A DNA stretch of 64,000 nucleotides from JAFGVL01 sp963662245 (GCA_963662245.2 CAXXVQ010000008.1:529235-593234); one strand, 5' to 3'; shown: positions 1-9,236, counted from the first letter of the stretch. Notes: a model not told the origin generated them from the letters alone. Numbers and translations are program-made.

Positions 1-797
1 GATAAAACAGATTGAATTGCATCTTCGATTGTTTTTGCACGGTTGCGAACAGGAATGATAACTGAAGCTTCAAGTTTAAAATCCTCTGTATTTAAGTCAG
101 GTTGTTTGAAATTTGGTTCAAGGTATGCTCCGGTATGTTTTAAATAAGCTGTGCATGCTTGTTCCATTTCTATTTGAACCATTCTGTTTTTCGGATCAAC
201 ATAGTCAAATTGTTTTTCACCACTTTTTCTGTTGTCATTTTCTACAATCGTATAAAGAGGTTCGTTTAGATGAAAGATATCATTTGAGATGGATGTTTGC
301 AGTCTAAGTGCATATAGTCCCGCATAAGTGAAATCTTGTTTGATGTTTTTCTCAGCTGCTTTTAGAGCCTCTGAATTATATAAAAGGACTGCGCCAAAAT
401 TAAAATCATCTCTTAAGCTTCCTAATTGATAGTCGATAGTTGGAATAAGTTTACATTCTCCATTTAATATTTGGTAGTAATCGGAGTAAAGCAAACCTGC
501 TTGGGTGTCATTGGCAACCTGAGTCAGGCGCTCAAGAGCATAAGCTCCAATCTCCAATGCTTCGGGTTTTGTAATGATGAGGCTGTATTTTTTGTTAGCA
601 TTTTCAGCAATTACTTGAGCTGCGTAAGCACTTTGCGGGTTATCCACTTTTAGTAATTTACATTCATTTAGCTCAGGTTCTACACTGGTGTATAAAACAT
701 ATATGGTATTAACAAGTTTGCTTTCTTTTAGCGAAATGATAGTTCTGGATGTTGATTCTTCATCCGAAAAAGGAATAAAGCAGTTGATTGTTTTCAT
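1..797 (-). CDS. family 2 glycosyltransferase, N-terminal part (runs off the left edge)
   Basis: The reading frame starts at an ATG at 797 and is open to base 1, giving about 265 residues without a stop; the C-terminus lies outside the window. The first 235 or so residues form a leading domain (start MKTINCFIPFSDEE) that is not a canonical GT-A fold. A classical GT2 start, ASVIIPVRNRAKTIEDAI, appears at about residue 243, so the catalytic domain with its DxD motif must follow beyond the edge. GT2 enzymes move sugars from nucleotide donors to cell-surface glycans; donor and acceptor cannot be told here. There is no signal peptide. It is divergent from the kinase-like gene at 953. The family call is firm, the substrate unknown. 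Confidence 0.8.
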   Translation of the reverse strand, partial: MKTINCFIPFSDEESTSRTIISLKESKLVNTIYVLYTSVEPELNECKLLKVDNPQSAYAAQVIAENANKKYSLIITKPEALEIGAYALERLTQVANDTQAGLLYSDYYQILNGECKLIPTIDYQLGSLRDDFNFGAVLLYNSEALKAAEKNIKQDFTYAGLYALRLQTSISNDIFHLNEPLYTIVENDNRKSGEKQFDYVDPKNRMVQIEMEQACTAYLKHTGAYLEPNFKQPDLNTEDFKLEASVIIPVRNRAKTIEDAIQSVL

Positions 798-952
798 GCT
801 TAATTAAAGATTTTGTTTTCAGGAATTTATCTGTTCGTATTTTATAGCATCTGCAAATATCGGAATAAAAATAACACTCAAAAGCTGAAAAAGAAATGAG
901 TTTTAAACATAATCAGTATTTTTACCTAAGCAAAATACTTAAAAATAAACTT

Positions 953-1786
953 ATGATTTTAATTGCTGATAGCGGTTCTACAAAAACACATTGGTGTTTA
1001 GTAGATTGTAAAACAATAGTAAAAGAAATATATACAAACGGTATTAATCCTTTTTATCAATCGGAAGCTGATATCTTGAAGGAACTTGAGTCTGAATTGA
1101 AACCTCAGGTGAAGGAGGAGGTGAGTGAAGTGTTTTTTTATGGTGCAGGCTGTAGTTTTCCAGAAAAGAAACAAATGGTAAATAATGCTATTGCTGCGAT
1201 TTTTCCAGAGGCTAAAATCTATATTTATAATGATTTGTTGGCTGCAGCTCGTGCATTATTTCAAGATAAATCAGGTATAGCCTGTATTTTAGGCACTGGG
1301 TCTAATTCCTGCTTTTATGATGGAGAGTCTATTGTTGCAAATGTATCTCCACTTGGTTTTATACTCGGAGATGAAGGTAGTGGAGCGGTTTTGGGTAAAA
1401 AGTTTATTGGTGATTTATTGAAGAATCAGTTGTGTGAGGATTTAAGCAGAAAGTTCTTTGATGAGTTTAAGTTGACTCCGGCAGAAATTATGGATGCTGT
1501 ATATAAACAGCCATTCCCAAATAGATATTTAGCTCGTTTTACTAGATTTATGAGTGTGCATAAGGAAGATGAAGGTGTTAGTAAAATCATAAATCAGAGT
1601 TTTGCAGAGTTTTTTCAGCGTAATGTCTGGCAGTATAATTATAAAGAACATGCTTGTTCTTTTGTTGGTTCAATTGCCTATTACTTTAAAGATTTGTTAG
1701 TGCATGCCGCAGCTGCTAATAATGTACAAGTAGGTGAGGTGGTGAAGAGCCCAATGGATGGTTTAATAAAATATCATTGTAGATAA
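953..1786 (+). CDS. N-acetylglucosamine kinase-like protein (BadF/BadG ATPase family)
   Basis: A 277-residue sugar kinase of the ASKHA fold. The N-terminal phosphate-1 motif ADSGSTKTHW (residues 4-13), a central GTGSNS motif and the adenosine-side motif GDEGSGAVLGKK are all visible. Bacteroidota members of this family are annotated as N-acetylglucosamine kinases that salvage amino sugars. I chose the ATG at 953: the frame is open back to 896, but the extra 19 residues lie before the conserved MILIADSGST start that is the usual N-terminus of the family. It is a single gene ending at a strong bidirectional terminator. Substrate is inferred from the family only. Confidence 0.82.
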   Translation: MILIADSGSTKTHWCLVDCKTIVKEIYTNGINPFYQSEADILKELESELKPQVKEEVSEVFFYGAGCSFPEKKQMVNNAIAAIFPEAKIYIYNDLLAAARALFQDKSGIACILGTGSNSCFYDGESIVANVSPLGFILGDEGSGAVLGKKFIGDLLKNQLCEDLSRKFFDEFKLTPAEIMDAVYKQPFPNRYLARFTRFMSVHKEDEGVSKIINQSFAEFFQRNVWQYNYKEHACSFVGSIAYYFKDLLVHAAAANNVQVGEVVKSPMDGLIKYHCR

Positions 1787-1790
1787 AAGT

Positions 1791-1821
1791 AAAAAAGAGT
1801 GTTATCCCAACACTCTTTTTT
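1791..1821. terminator. bidirectional Rho-independent terminator
   Basis: Perfect 13-bp inverted repeat (1791-1803 and 1809-1821) with loop ATCCC; the arms begin and end in A6/T6 runs, so it can stop transcription from both the kinase gene and the convergent lipoprotein gene. Confidence 0.85.
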
Positions 1822-1844
1822 GATTCACACATATTAATTTTAAT

Positions 1845-2189
1845 CTAATCTAAAACGATGCTTGTATAGCATTCGGTTATTTCAATATCTAAATTGTATT
1901 CTGCATAACCCGGATAATCAAAACTGTAGAAAAACTGTTCACTATCTGGATGTCTAACATTGCTTTGAATTTGACCAAGTTCAAGAACTGTAGATTGTCC
2001 ACTATATAGAGGTATGTTGCAATAATCAGATCTCCAGCTATAGTAAATAGTGTAAGGGGAGTTGTTAACAACTTCAATTACTCCATTGTTGCAATACACA
2101 TATTCCGGTTCAACATTACATGCACTGAAAGATACTGTTATAAGCAGTATGGTTGCGACCTTTAAGGCGTAAGCGTATAATTTTTTCAT
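1845..2189 (-). CDS. small lipoprotein of unknown function
   Basis: A 114-residue protein with a lipoprotein signal: positively charged MKK start, a hydrophobic stretch to about residue 20 and the lipobox VSFSAC with Cys24 as the lipidated residue. The mature part is about 90 residues, rich in Tyr, Ser and acidic residues, and contains NNSPYTIYYSW, a pattern seen in small beta-sandwich lipoproteins. I do not recognise a named family. It stands alone between two terminators, with no operon partner. Confidence 0.65.
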   Translation of the reverse strand: MKKLYAYALKVATILLITVSFSACNVEPEYVYCNNGVIEVVNNSPYTIYYSWRSDYCNIPLYSGQSTVLELGQIQSNVRHPDSEQFFYSFDYPGYAEYNLDIEITECYTSIVLD

Positions 2190-2226
2190 AGTGTGTTTGT
2201 GTTTTGTTGGTAATTATAGAAAAACA

Positions 2227-2256
2227 AAAACCCCGCCAAAAAGATGGCGAGGTTTT
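2227..2256 (-). terminator. Rho-independent terminator after rpmE2
   Basis: Twelve-position stem (2227-2238 with 2245-2256, one mismatch) and a six-base loop. In the leftward sense the stem is followed by a T-rich run, so it ends the rpmE2 transcript. Confidence 0.75.
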
Positions 2257-2283
2257 AAAGTTAAATCTTTTTTCTCGAAAAAA

Positions 2284-2538
2284 TTATTTTTTTCCGCGAT
2301 TTGCGTAACGAGAATTAAATTTATCTACGCGTCCTGCTGTATCTACAAGGTTAGATTTACCTGTGTAGAATGGGTGAGAAGAGCTAGAGATATCTAATTT
2401 GATAACTGGGTACTCTTGTCCGTCGATTTCGATAGTTTCTTTTGACGGAGCAGTTGAACGAGAGATAAATGTATCGCCGTTTGACATGTCTTTAAACACT
2501 ACAGGGCGATAAGTTTCTGGATGAATTCCGCTTTTCAT
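2284..2538 (-). CDS. rpmE2: 50S ribosomal protein L31, type B
   Basis: An 84-residue protein matching type B L31 over its full length: start MKSGIHPETYRPVVFKD, the SSSHPFYTGKSNLVDTAGRV block and a basic C-terminus. It lacks the zinc-binding CxxC pairs of type A L31, so it is the zinc-independent form; in several bacteria such forms replace the zinc form under zinc limitation, while in Bacteroidota it is commonly the only L31. It has its own promoter (2592-2620) and terminator. Confidence 0.96.
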   Translation of the reverse strand: MKSGIHPETYRPVVFKDMSNGDTFISRSTAPSKETIEIDGQEYPVIKLDISSSSHPFYTGKSNLVDTAGRVDKFNSRYANRGKK

Positions 2539-2591
2539 TTTCTTTATATCTTTATGTTAATATATTCAGTTTTCGCTTTTTAAACGGCTTG

Positions 2592-2620
2592 CAAAATTAC
2601 AAATAAGTTTTAAATTTCAA
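2592..2620 (-). promoter_or_regulatory. Bacteroidota-type promoter for rpmE2
   Basis: On the minus strand TTG (2618-2620), an 18-bp spacer, then TAATTTTG (2592-2599), matching the primary-sigma TTTG-N19-TAnnTTTG pattern. It lies about 55 bp upstream of the rpmE2 ATG. Confidence 0.6.
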
Positions 2621-2672
2621 AAGTAATCTGTCTATTTTCTTGAAAATAAGTTTGAATTATGTTTGGTTTTCT

Positions 2673-3572
2673 TTACCAAGAACCTAAAAATAAGAAGTAT
2701 ACGCCTGTCAAAAGACCTGTTAAACAAATCAATTTCCACTTTAAATTTTGTTCCTTAAAGAAAAAAGCTCCATAAATAAATGGAACGATTAGTCCGGTTC
2801 TTCTCAATGGAGATATTACAGCAATCAATGAATCCGGTAGAGAGAGTGCGTAGAAATATAAAAAGTCTGAAAGGCTTAAGAATAAGGATATCAGTAGAAT
2901 TGCCCATCGCCATTGGAACGGGCTTGTTCTTTTTCGTTTCGGATACCAGCTTATCAAGAGTACGATTCCCATAGCAATGACCTGATAATAGGTGAAATAC
3001 ACCAGTACAGCCATGCGATCAAACTGTCGCATCAAGAATTTGTCATACAATCCGCTGCAAGAGCCAATCAGTGTTCCTGCAATCAATAGTAAAATCCATT
3101 TGTTGCTGTGAAATGAGAAGCCTTCTTTTTTGCCAATCAAGGAGAAAATATAGAAAGAAATTATAGTGATAACAATACCTGTAATTTGGTAAGTGTTGAG
3201 TTGTTCTGAGAAAATAAGAACTGCTCCAATTACTGTCCAAATCGGTTGAGTTGCTTTAACTGGTGTGATAATCGTTAGAGGTAAATGTTTTACACCACCG
3301 TAAAAACATAACCAAGAAGCGAGCACAATTAACGATTTTATGAAAATATAAAAGTGTGTTTCTAAGTTAACTTTGGGTACATAAAACGGCGTGTCTTGTA
3401 TTTGTTCGGGAGCAATTAACGAGATTAGTAAAAAGGGTGTAAGTATAATTGCCGAGCAAAGAATAGACAAAAAGAGCACAGGCATCACGGCATTATCTTG
3501 CAAAGATATTTTTTGTGATACATTATACAGTCCGAGACTAAATGCTGCTACTATGACGAGGATTAACCACAC
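2673..3572 (-). CDS. EamA/DMT-family inner-membrane transporter
   Basis: A 299-residue, very hydrophobic protein with about ten predicted membrane segments arranged as two EamA repeats (roughly residues 1-140 and 155-295). The first helix is WLILVIVAAFSLGLYNVSQK and the second repeat begins near ILLLIAGTLIGSCSGLYDK. The family exports or takes up metabolites (amino acids, nucleotides, drugs), and the substrate cannot be read from sequence. There is no operon partner: the nearest leftward gene, rpmE2, has its own promoter. Confidence 0.8.
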   Translation of the reverse strand: MWLILVIVAAFSLGLYNVSQKISLQDNAVMPVLFLSILCSAIILTPFLLISLIAPEQIQDTPFYVPKVNLETHFYIFIKSLIVLASWLCFYGGVKHLPLTIITPVKATQPIWTVIGAVLIFSEQLNTYQITGIVITIISFYIFSLIGKKEGFSFHSNKWILLLIAGTLIGSCSGLYDKFLMRQFDRMAVLVYFTYYQVIAMGIVLLISWYPKRKRTSPFQWRWAILLISLFLSLSDFLYFYALSLPDSLIAVISPLRRTGLIVPFIYGAFFFKEQNLKWKLICLTGLLTGVYFLFLGSW

Positions 3573-3639
3573 TTCTTAAATGAAAAATGAAAAATTAATA
3601 ATGAAGAATGTTTATTGCGGTTACGCTCAATGCCCATCG

Positions 3640-3663
3640 GTGGCTGAGCGGAGTCGAAGCCAC
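3640..3663. repeat. short hairpin repeat between truA and the EamA gene
   Basis: Inverted arms GTGGCT (3640-3645) and AGCCAC (3658-3663) flank a 12-base loop. The rest of 3573-3690 is AT-rich with no gene. Confidence 0.4.
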
Positions 3664-3690
3664 TTATCGCTAATAGTTTATCGCTAAACA

Positions 3691-4443
3691 CTATAAGAAT
3701 ATTTCTTCAGGGTAACCTACATCAATTAGATAAAGTCCTTCTGCCGGGGCTGAGGTTCCGGCTTTGCCACGGTCTTTAGCTTCGATTACTGCTTTGAACT
3801 CGTCTGTCGTCATTTTACCACGACCAACTTGCAGCAGCGTTCCCACAATGGCACGCACCATATTGCGCAGGAAGCGGTCGGCTTGGATGGTAAACACCCA
3901 CATCTCGCCACGCTGTTTCCATTCGGCACGCATGATTTTACAGTTGTTAGTTTTTACATCGGTGTGCAATTTGCTAAAACTGGTAAAGTCGATATAGTCG
4001 TACAGGCACTTTGCGGCTTCGTTCATGGCTGCGAAATCTAAGTCGGCATATATCTTAGCAGCCCAATCATGTAAGAAAGGATTCTTTTTAGTTACCAGCC
4101 AATATTCATAAGTGCGTGATGTTGCATCAAAACGAGCATGAGCTTCTTCAATTACCGGAACGATTTTCTGGATAGAGATATCATTAGGCAAAACGCCATT
4201 TAGTCGGAATGCTAAAGCCGCAGGATTGGGTAGGGCTTCTTGTAAATCCATATGTGCCACCATCAAACGAGCGTGAACGCCTGCATCAGTACGCCCGGCA
4301 CCAACAATTTCCACTTCATGGCGTAATACTGTAGAGAGAGCCTTGTTAAGTCTTTCTTGTACAGTTATGCCATTGGGTTGAATTTGCCAACCGTGGTAAT
4401 GAGCTCCGTTGTAGGATAGGTATATGAAGTAGCGATAATTCAT
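3691..4443 (-). CDS. truA: tRNA pseudouridine(38-40) synthase
   Basis: A 250-residue protein that converts uridines 38-40 of the tRNA anticodon arm to pseudouridine. The catalytic motif GAGRTDAGVHA is present with the nucleophile Asp53, as is the RNA-binding start YFIYLSYNGAHYHGWQIQ. Length is normal for the family. The 130 bp upstream contains only small hairpins and repeated gatatt words; no promoter is obvious. Confidence 0.95.
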   Translation of the reverse strand: MNYRYFIYLSYNGAHYHGWQIQPNGITVQERLNKALSTVLRHEVEIVGAGRTDAGVHARLMVAHMDLQEALPNPAALAFRLNGVLPNDISIQKIVPVIEEAHARFDATSRTYEYWLVTKKNPFLHDWAAKIYADLDFAAMNEAAKCLYDYIDFTSFSKLHTDVKTNNCKIMRAEWKQRGEMWVFTIQADRFLRNMVRAIVGTLLQVGRGKMTTDEFKAVIEAKDRGKAGTSAPAEGLYLIDVGYPEEIFL

Positions 4444-4573
4444 AGAATGAAAGATATTTGCCCTTCGGGCGATATTAACTTTGTGATATTTGTTCTTTCT
4501 GTTTACGATATTTTAATATCATTCCGATTTATCGGGATAAATATCTTTAATATCGGCGAAGCCAAATATCTAT

Positions 4574-5854
4574 CTATCTCTTTCCTGCGATAACTTCGTA
4601 AAACTCTTCTTTTACAAAATATTTTTGAGCCAAAGCTTGAATTTTTTCAGCCGTGATATCTTTGATAGTTTGAATTTGTTTTTCGTAAAATGAAATGTCT
4701 AAATCATTTGCTAGAAGTGAGATGCATGCATCAGCAATGGAGAAAGTGCCGTCAAATAAACGAGCTGCATCACCCAACATAAAGTTTTTTACCATTGCCA
4801 ATTCTTCAGCTTCTACTTTTTCTTGGCAAAGCAAATCCATTTCTTTGTAAACTTCGGCAATTAATGGGTCTACATATTCAGTAGCTGTTTCTGTCCCAAT
4901 TCCAAAACTTCCGCCTTCTTTCATAGCGCTTAGTGAACATCCGATGCCGTAAGTATATCCTTTTTCTTCACGGATATTTGTCATTAGGCGACTGCCAAAA
5001 TAACCTCCAAGCACCGTGCTTAGCACTTTTATTCCAAAGAAATCAGGGTTGTTGCGTTGGATGCCTGTACAACCAATACGCACGGCTGATTGAATTGCAT
5101 CATCTTTTGGAATTAGGTGATGTTTTTCTGTTTCAGGCGTAATTGTAAATGTTGGGTTTGCAGGAATTGTTTCAGTTCCCCAATGTTCTTTGCCAAAGTA
5201 GTTTTCAATTTCTCCAAGCAAAGAGTCGTTGATATTGCCGGCCACAACGATTTGTAAATTGCGCGAGCCGTAATATTGATTATAAAAAGCTTTTAAATCT
5301 TCCGTGTTGATATTCTCAAAGTCCGAAGCAATAGCGGTTTTTCCATAAGGATGATTTTCGCCATAAATGCAGGCTGAGAATTTTTTGCTTGCCAATGTTT
5401 GTACTTTTTGTTGATCCAGTAGGAAATTTTGTTTGCGTTTGTTTAATAAAACGCCAAATTCATACTCCGGAAACGATGGCCGTTTCAGCATTTCTTCAAC
5501 AACCGCTAAAGTTTCTGTGACATATTTTGAAAGGCAGTAAACTGTCAGATAAGAGTAATGAAATGATGCTGACAATTGCAACCATGAACCGTAGAAGTCT
5601 AGTTTTTCAGCAATCTGTTGTGAGCTTAAGTTGGCAGTGCCTTCTTTCAGCATCTGATTAGATAGGTTTGCAACCAAAGCTTTAGGTTGATGCCACGCAC
5701 CTACGCCAATCATAAAATCAATACGAACAACTTCTTGTGCGTTGTCGCGGATTAAATGCAATGGCGTTCCGTTGGATAATTTCACTTGCTCAAATTCCGG
5801 TAATGGAATTGAAGTGATAGGCTTTATTTCGGGTTGTATGGTTCGGTCTAGCAT
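4574..5854 (-). CDS. M16-family (insulinase/processing-peptidase) protein lacking the zinc motif
   Basis: A 426-residue two-lobe M16 protein. The C-terminal lobe has the family signature FGSRLMTNIREEKGYTYGIG, and the N-terminal lobe aligns with the active half of M16 peptidases, but the zinc motif HxxEH is replaced by NLSNQ at residues 63-67. It should therefore not hydrolyse peptides itself; in M16 pairs the non-catalytic subunit assists an active partner. No active partner is encoded within this window. There is no clear signal peptide. A role as a non-catalytic subunit is inference. Confidence 0.82.
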   Translation of the reverse strand: MLDRTIQPEIKPITSIPLPEFEQVKLSNGTPLHLIRDNAQEVVRIDFMIGVGAWHQPKALVANLSNQMLKEGTANLSSQQIAEKLDFYGSWLQLSASFHYSYLTVYCLSKYVTETLAVVEEMLKRPSFPEYEFGVLLNKRKQNFLLDQQKVQTLASKKFSACIYGENHPYGKTAIASDFENINTEDLKAFYNQYYGSRNLQIVVAGNINDSLLGEIENYFGKEHWGTETIPANPTFTITPETEKHHLIPKDDAIQSAVRIGCTGIQRNNPDFFGIKVLSTVLGGYFGSRLMTNIREEKGYTYGIGCSLSAMKEGGSFGIGTETATEYVDPLIAEVYKEMDLLCQEKVEAEELAMVKNFMLGDAARLFDGTFSIADACISLLANDLDISFYEKQIQTIKDITAEKIQALAQKYFVKEEFYEVIAGKR

Positions 5855-5926
5855 ATATCAATGTACAAATTTGCTAATATGCCAATGTGCCAATGAAAGA
5901 ATTAGCACATTAGTCTTATTGGCATA

Positions 5927-6700
5927 TTATTTCTGTTTTTTCATGAAAGCGATTGCTTTCTCCATATCTTCAGGGGTATCTATCCCAATTGTTTCTTGCG
6001 TGGTAATGCCGACTTTAATTTTATAGCCGTTCTCTAACCAGCGCAACTGCTCCAAACTTTCCACCAATTCAAGCGGTGATTGTGGTAGAGCTGTAATTTC
6101 TTTTAGCACTTCAGCTTTGTAAGCGTATAAGCCGATGTGTTTATAGTATGTATGACTTTTTAGCCATTCGGTATGTTCAGCTCCGCGCTTGTATGGAATA
6201 ATCGAGCGAGAGAAATACAACGCCTCACTATTTTGATTCAATACCACTTTTGGTGAGTTTGGATTGAATAAAGCCTCAAATTCATCTTCCTCGGTAAATG
6301 CTTTTACCAGTGTCGCCAATTGAGTGTTTGCGTCATTGAAACAAGCTTTCAATGCCTCAATCTGTGCCCCTTGAATAAACGGCTCATCCCCTTGAATATT
6401 GATTACGATATCTTGCTCTTTACTCACTTCTTGCTCCTCACCTCTAATTTTCTGGTATGCTTCATAGCAACGGTCAGTTCCGCTTTGATGATGTTCCCCC
6501 GTCATAACAACCTTTCCGCCAAAACCGATAACTGCGTCGTAGATGCGTTGGTCATCAGTGGCTACATAAACAGCATCCAACAAACCCTGTACTTGTTCGT
6601 ACACGCGTTGTATCATTGGTTTTCCTGCCATATCAGCCAATGGTTTACCCGGAAAGCGGGTAGAAGCGAAGCGAGCAGGGATTATTCCTAGAAATTTCAT
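5927..6700 (-). CDS. kdsB: 3-deoxy-manno-octulosonate cytidylyltransferase
   Basis: A 257-residue enzyme making CMP-KDO from CTP and KDO for lipopolysaccharide core assembly. Visible motifs are the nucleotide-binding start IIPARFASTRFPGKPL, YVATDD, INIQGDEPF and the C-terminal IGIDTPEDMEKAI. I use the ATG at 6700; a TTG two codons earlier would overlap the upstream stop and is less likely. The start lies only 2 nt after the stop of the transposase gene, so the two may share a transcript. Confidence 0.95.
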   Translation of the reverse strand: MKFLGIIPARFASTRFPGKPLADMAGKPMIQRVYEQVQGLLDAVYVATDDQRIYDAVIGFGGKVVMTGEHHQSGTDRCYEAYQKIRGEEQEVSKEQDIVINIQGDEPFIQGAQIEALKACFNDANTQLATLVKAFTEEDEFEALFNPNSPKVVLNQNSEALYFSRSIIPYKRGAEHTEWLKSHTYYKHIGLYAYKAEVLKEITALPQSPLELVESLEQLRWLENGYKIKVGITTQETIGIDTPEDMEKAIAFMKKQK

Positions 6701-6702
6701 AT

Positions 6703-7152
6703 TCAATCTTTTAAGAAATATTCTTCTTTTATTTCAATGTCGTTTTCTACAAGCAATTTACGATATTCATCTGCAAAGGTAGTTATTGCATGATGTTCTC
6801 GTTGATTAGCAATGTAATTTTTCACGGTTTCTAATTCATTTTTGCTGTATGTGAGAGCAGCATAACCTTCTGCCCAAGCTTTGAAGTTTGGGAATTCAGA
6901 ATGATTCTTTAAGTAACCGTTTGTTGTTGTCTTTAATTCTTTAACCAAGTTTGCAATTGATAAAGAGGGGTGGAGCTCAATCAATAAATGAATGTGATCG
7001 GGCATCCCATTTATGCGAAAGAGTTTACACTTTTTATTTTCCATAAAACCCCAGATATAACGATACAGAATTTCTGATTTATCGTTAGGTATAGTGTATT
7101 CGCTGTATTTTGTGCGAAACACTATGTGGTATAGGATTTTAGTGTAGCTCAT
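6703..7152 (-). mobile_element. REP-associated tyrosine transposase (IS200-like Y1 HUH family)
   Basis: A 149-residue single-strand transposase. It carries the HUH metal site in MPDHIHLLIE and the catalytic tyrosine in VKNYIANQREHH, the standard Y1 transposase layout. I start at the ATG at 7152 (MSYTKILYHIVF, the usual N-terminus); an upstream extension to 7248 runs into the hairpin repeat and is not coding. No second transposase gene accompanies it. It sits at one end of a hairpin-rich tandem array, as expected of a transposase that handles REP-type hairpins. Its stop is 2 nt before kdsB. Domestication versus activity cannot be judged. Confidence 0.85.
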
Positions 7153-7154
7153 TC

Positions 7155-8108
7155 CTTGTGTCACTCTTCGAGTGCTAGTTTTTGTTTGTTCTTTCTGCCA
7201 TGGGCTTTCGTCCGCAGTTACCATTGTGCCGTCTTTCAGACTTTCCACGGGTTCACTTTGTTCACCCGCGGTTACTAATGTTTTGCCCTTCGGACAAAAT
7301 AGAAAACCAGAGCTTTTATTTTTTGAACTCGAAGAGTTTTACATTACTAACCGCGGGTGAAACCCGTGGTTATGAATAGAGAAAATGTCTTCCACTCGGA
7401 GAGTGGCACAATAAACTATAGCGATATTTTTCGAGATGCTATCAAGTTTTTTCTTTATAGGTTTTCCTCAGTACTTATCTATGTTCCACTTTTCGAGTGG
7501 TGGTTTTTGTTTGTTCTTTCTGCCATGGGCTTTCGTCCGCGGTTATCATTGTGCCGTCTTTCAGACGGAGTATCTTGGTTTCCGTTTTATCCACGGGTTC
7601 ACTTTGTTCGCCCGCGGTTACCGATGTATTGTCCTTCGGACAAAATAGAAAACCAGAGCCTTTATTTTTTGAACTCGAAGAGTTTCACATTACTAACCGC
7701 GGGTGAAACCCGTGGTTATGAATAGAGAAAATATCTTCCACTCGGAGAGTGGCACAATAAACTATAGCGATATTTTTCGAGATGCTATCAAGTTTTTTCT
7801 TTATAGGTTTTCCTCAGTACTTATCTATGTTCCACTTTTCGAGTGGTGGTTTTTGTTTGTTCTTTCTGCCATGGGCTTTCGTCCGCAGTTACCATTGTGC
7901 CGTCTTTCAGACTTTCCACGGGTTCACTTTGTTCACCCGCGGTTACTAATGTTTTGTCCTTCGGACAATAACTTCTTCGTTCTAAATTTAAATAATCAAA
8001 AGATAACCCTTCACTGTTTCAAACTCGAAGAGTTCCACATTATTAACCACGGGTTTCACCCGTGGTATTTGAAGTCGAAGATAATGCCACTCGGAGAGTG
8101 GAACTTCT
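7155..8108. repeat. tandem array of about 2.6 hairpin-rich 346-bp units
   Basis: Near-identical sequence recurs with a 346-bp period (for example 7357 and 7703). The first unit is 325 bp because a 21-bp insert near 7566-7586 of the second unit is missing there. Each unit holds several short hairpins: CCACTC-GGA-GAGTGG, CCACT-tttcg-AGTGG, CCGCGGGT-gaa-ACCCGTGG, CCACGGGT with ACCCGCGG, GTCC-TTC-GGAC and AACTC-GAA-GAGTT. Open frames in this stretch repeat with the units and look like repeat artefacts, so no gene is called. The array lies directly upstream of the transposase gene. Confidence 0.85.
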
Positions 8109-9236
8109 TTATAAAACCCCCTTAGTACTAGGTAATTCGTAATTAAAAATATCTCTCTTAATCGCCATTTTGATGGCTTTGGCTAAGGCTTTAAAGATAC
8201 CTTCTATTTTGTGGTGCTCGTTGTCGCCTTCGGCTTTGATGTTTAGGTTCATCTTAGCTGCATCGCTAAGCGATTTGAAGAAATGTAAGAACATTTCCGT
8301 TGGCATGTCGCCCACTTTTTCGCGTTTGAAATCAGCATCCCAAACTAACCACGGACGGCCACCGAAATCTAATGCCACTTGGCACAGGCTTTCGTCCATA
8401 GGCAGGCAGAAGCCGTAACGCTCAATGCCGCGTTTGTTGCCCAAAGCTTTTTGTAGCGCCTCGCCTAAAGCGATAGCAGTATCTTCGATTGTGTGGTGCT
8501 CGTCCACTTCTAGGTCGCCCTTCACTTTGATAGTCAGGTCCATGCCCGAGTGTTTGCCAATTTGCTCCAACATGTGGTCGAAGAATTTTAAGCCTGTATC
8601 TACCTGTGCAGTTCCTTTTCCGTCGAGGTTCATTTCAACGAAGATTTCTGTTTCCTTTGTGTTGCGTTGTACGGTTGCACGACGCTCTCCTGCAAAAAGG
8701 AATTCGCTAATTTCGTCCCAACTTTGAGTCACCAATGCACAGTGCTCAGTCAAATTATTTTCGGTCAACAGCTGTTCTGCTGTTTCTTTATCTTGTATAA
8801 AAATAGCTTTGCAGCCAAGGTTTTTAGCCAACATCACATCCGTAAGGCGATCGCCAATAACGAAGCTGCCAGCCAAATCATGATGCCCTTTCATGTATTC
8901 AGTAAGCAGACCTGTTCCCGGTTTGCGGGTAGGCGCGTTTTCGTGCGGGTAAGTTGGGTCAATTAAAACCTCGTCAAATTCCACACCCTCATTGCGGAAA
9001 ACTTCCTCCATTTTACCCTGCACGGTATCGAAGCTCTCTTGCGGATTTGCATCTGTACCCAATCCATCTTGATTAGTTACAATCACAAATTCGAAATCAA
9101 GGTTTTTCTTGATAAAATACAAGTTGCGGATTACACCCGGAAGAAATACCAACTGGTGTAAAGTATCTACTTGAAAGGTAACTGGCGGCTCTACGATTAG
9201 CGTTCCGTCACGGTCTATAAATAGGGCTTTTTTCAT
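8109..9236 (-). CDS. hisB: bifunctional histidinol-phosphatase / imidazoleglycerol-phosphate dehydratase
   Basis: A 375-residue fusion catalysing two steps of histidine synthesis. Residues 1 to about 165 are a HAD phosphatase with FIDRDGTLI (Asp nucleophile pair) and VIGDRLTDVMLAKNLG. Residues about 185-375 are the dehydratase with the paired metal-binding motifs DEHHTIEDTAIALGEAL and DNEHHKIEGIFKAL. Length is typical of HisB fusions. It is the last gene of the leftward his operon; the hairpin array follows it. The preceding gene in the operon is an unrelated membrane protein. Confidence 0.96.
   Translation of the reverse strand: MKKALFIDRDGTLIVEPPVTFQVDTLHQLVFLPGVIRNLYFIKKNLDFEFVIVTNQDGLGTDANPQESFDTVQGKMEEVFRNEGVEFDEVLIDPTYPHENAPTRKPGTGLLTEYMKGHHDLAGSFVIGDRLTDVMLAKNLGCKAIFIQDKETAEQLLTENNLTEHCALVTQSWDEISEFLFAGERRATVQRNTKETEIFVEMNLDGKGTAQVDTGLKFFDHMLEQIGKHSGMDLTIKVKGDLEVDEHHTIEDTAIALGEALQKALGNKRGIERYGFCLPMDESLCQVALDFGGRPWLVWDADFKREKVGDMPTEMFLHFFKSLSDAAKMNLNIKAEGDNEHHKIEGIFKALAKAIKMAIKRDIFNYELPSTKGVL

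Noticed and set aside
6701..6706. TTG start for kdsB two codons upstream
   Set aside because: The ATG at 6700 matches the family N-terminus and does not overlap the transposase stop.
7155..8108. CRISPR array
   Set aside because: Unit length is about 346 bp, only 2.6 units, no short repeats with unique spacers and no cas genes.
7357..8125. Two open frames of 122 and 140 codons with the same N-terminus
   Set aside because: They repeat with the 346-bp unit, begin inside hairpins and have no known domain; they are products of the repeat array.
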